A stretch of DNA of 64,000 nucleotides from Ignavibacteria bacterium (lineage in GTDB: Bacteria; Bacteroidota; Ignavibacteria; SZUA-365), in assembly GCA_016720835.1 (NCBI GenBank), contig JADKJW010000031.1, forward strand, positions 124,001-188,000, written 5' to 3'. A program made the position numbers and the translations under genes. The notes under the pieces were generated by a model. The model was not told where the DNA came from, did no database searches, and worked only from the letters and a program-made list of their open reading frames with translations. This document shows positions 63,981-64,000 of the stretch, piece after piece; the stretch's first letter is position 1; the number at the start of each line of letters is the position of its first letter.

Positions 63981-64000
63981 TGCCTACGCATGATGCGCGA

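Overview
The window is a G+C-rich chromosomal segment, most likely from a high-GC member of the Bacteroidota/Chlorobiota/Ignavibacteriota (FCB) branch, perhaps Ignavibacteria- or Kapabacteria-like. Evidence: seven large exported proteins end in, or appear to end in, type IX secretion C-terminal sorting domains (several with NYPNPFNP and GMYVYRL); many promoters read TTGnnn-N16..18-TAnnTT, close to the Bacteroidota -33/-7 consensus; and folP is fused translationally to a CdaA-type diadenylate cyclase gene. Unlike many Bacteroidota, most genes carry good Shine-Dalgarno sequences. No phage, insertion sequence, CRISPR or plasmid function is visible.

Layout. 1-7.2 kb (+): end of an Fn3-type secreted protein, glnE, a frameshifted secreted M6-like metalloprotease, an aldo/keto reductase and a MORN-type repeat protein. 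7.2-20.8 kb (-): a NarL-type response regulator with a 1,023-aa propeller histidine kinase, three exported proteins (one a 1,756-aa HExxH protein), an HD hydrolase, and most of the unusual intergenic repeats. 20.8-23.4 kb (-): an exported GH57 protein with starch-binding-like ends. 23.7-33.2 kb (+): a tightly overlapping block with a small unknown gene, tilS, hpt, ftsH, a SEC59/CTP-transferase-like membrane kinase, a UPF0104 flippase-like protein, a GT2 glycosyltransferase, a CPBP protease and a TPR protein. 33.2-41.7 kb (+): a small membrane protein and YceI behind a dyad operator array, an IF-2B homologue, two tandem polytopic membrane/TPR paralogues (one frameshifted) and hutU.

42-55.7 kb (+): four consecutive monocistronic surface-protein genes, each with its own promoter and terminator; the first two are tandem paralogues, and two of the four carry frameshifts. 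55.8-59.9 kb (+): folP-cdaA-pcm-miaA and a lipoprotein alpha/beta hydrolase. 60.1-64 kb (+): tRNA-Thr/Tyr/Gly/Thr, rpmG, tRNA-Trp, secE, nusG, rplK, rplA, an L10-leader-like region, rplJ, rplL and a strong hairpin before the expected rpoB.

How parts may work together: the surface proteins would leave through Sec and the type IX system (not encoded here). The ftsH block looks like a membrane-maintenance operon in which a CTP-dependent lipid kinase, a flippase and a glycosyltransferase could make one glycolipid pathway (inference). The most unusual signals are non-coding: a family of hairpins whose stems differ while the loop and 3' flank are conserved, 76/77/87-bp tandem repeats, and exact 7-bp and 8-bp degenerate tandem repeats, all confined to intergenic DNA between 7 and 20 kb.
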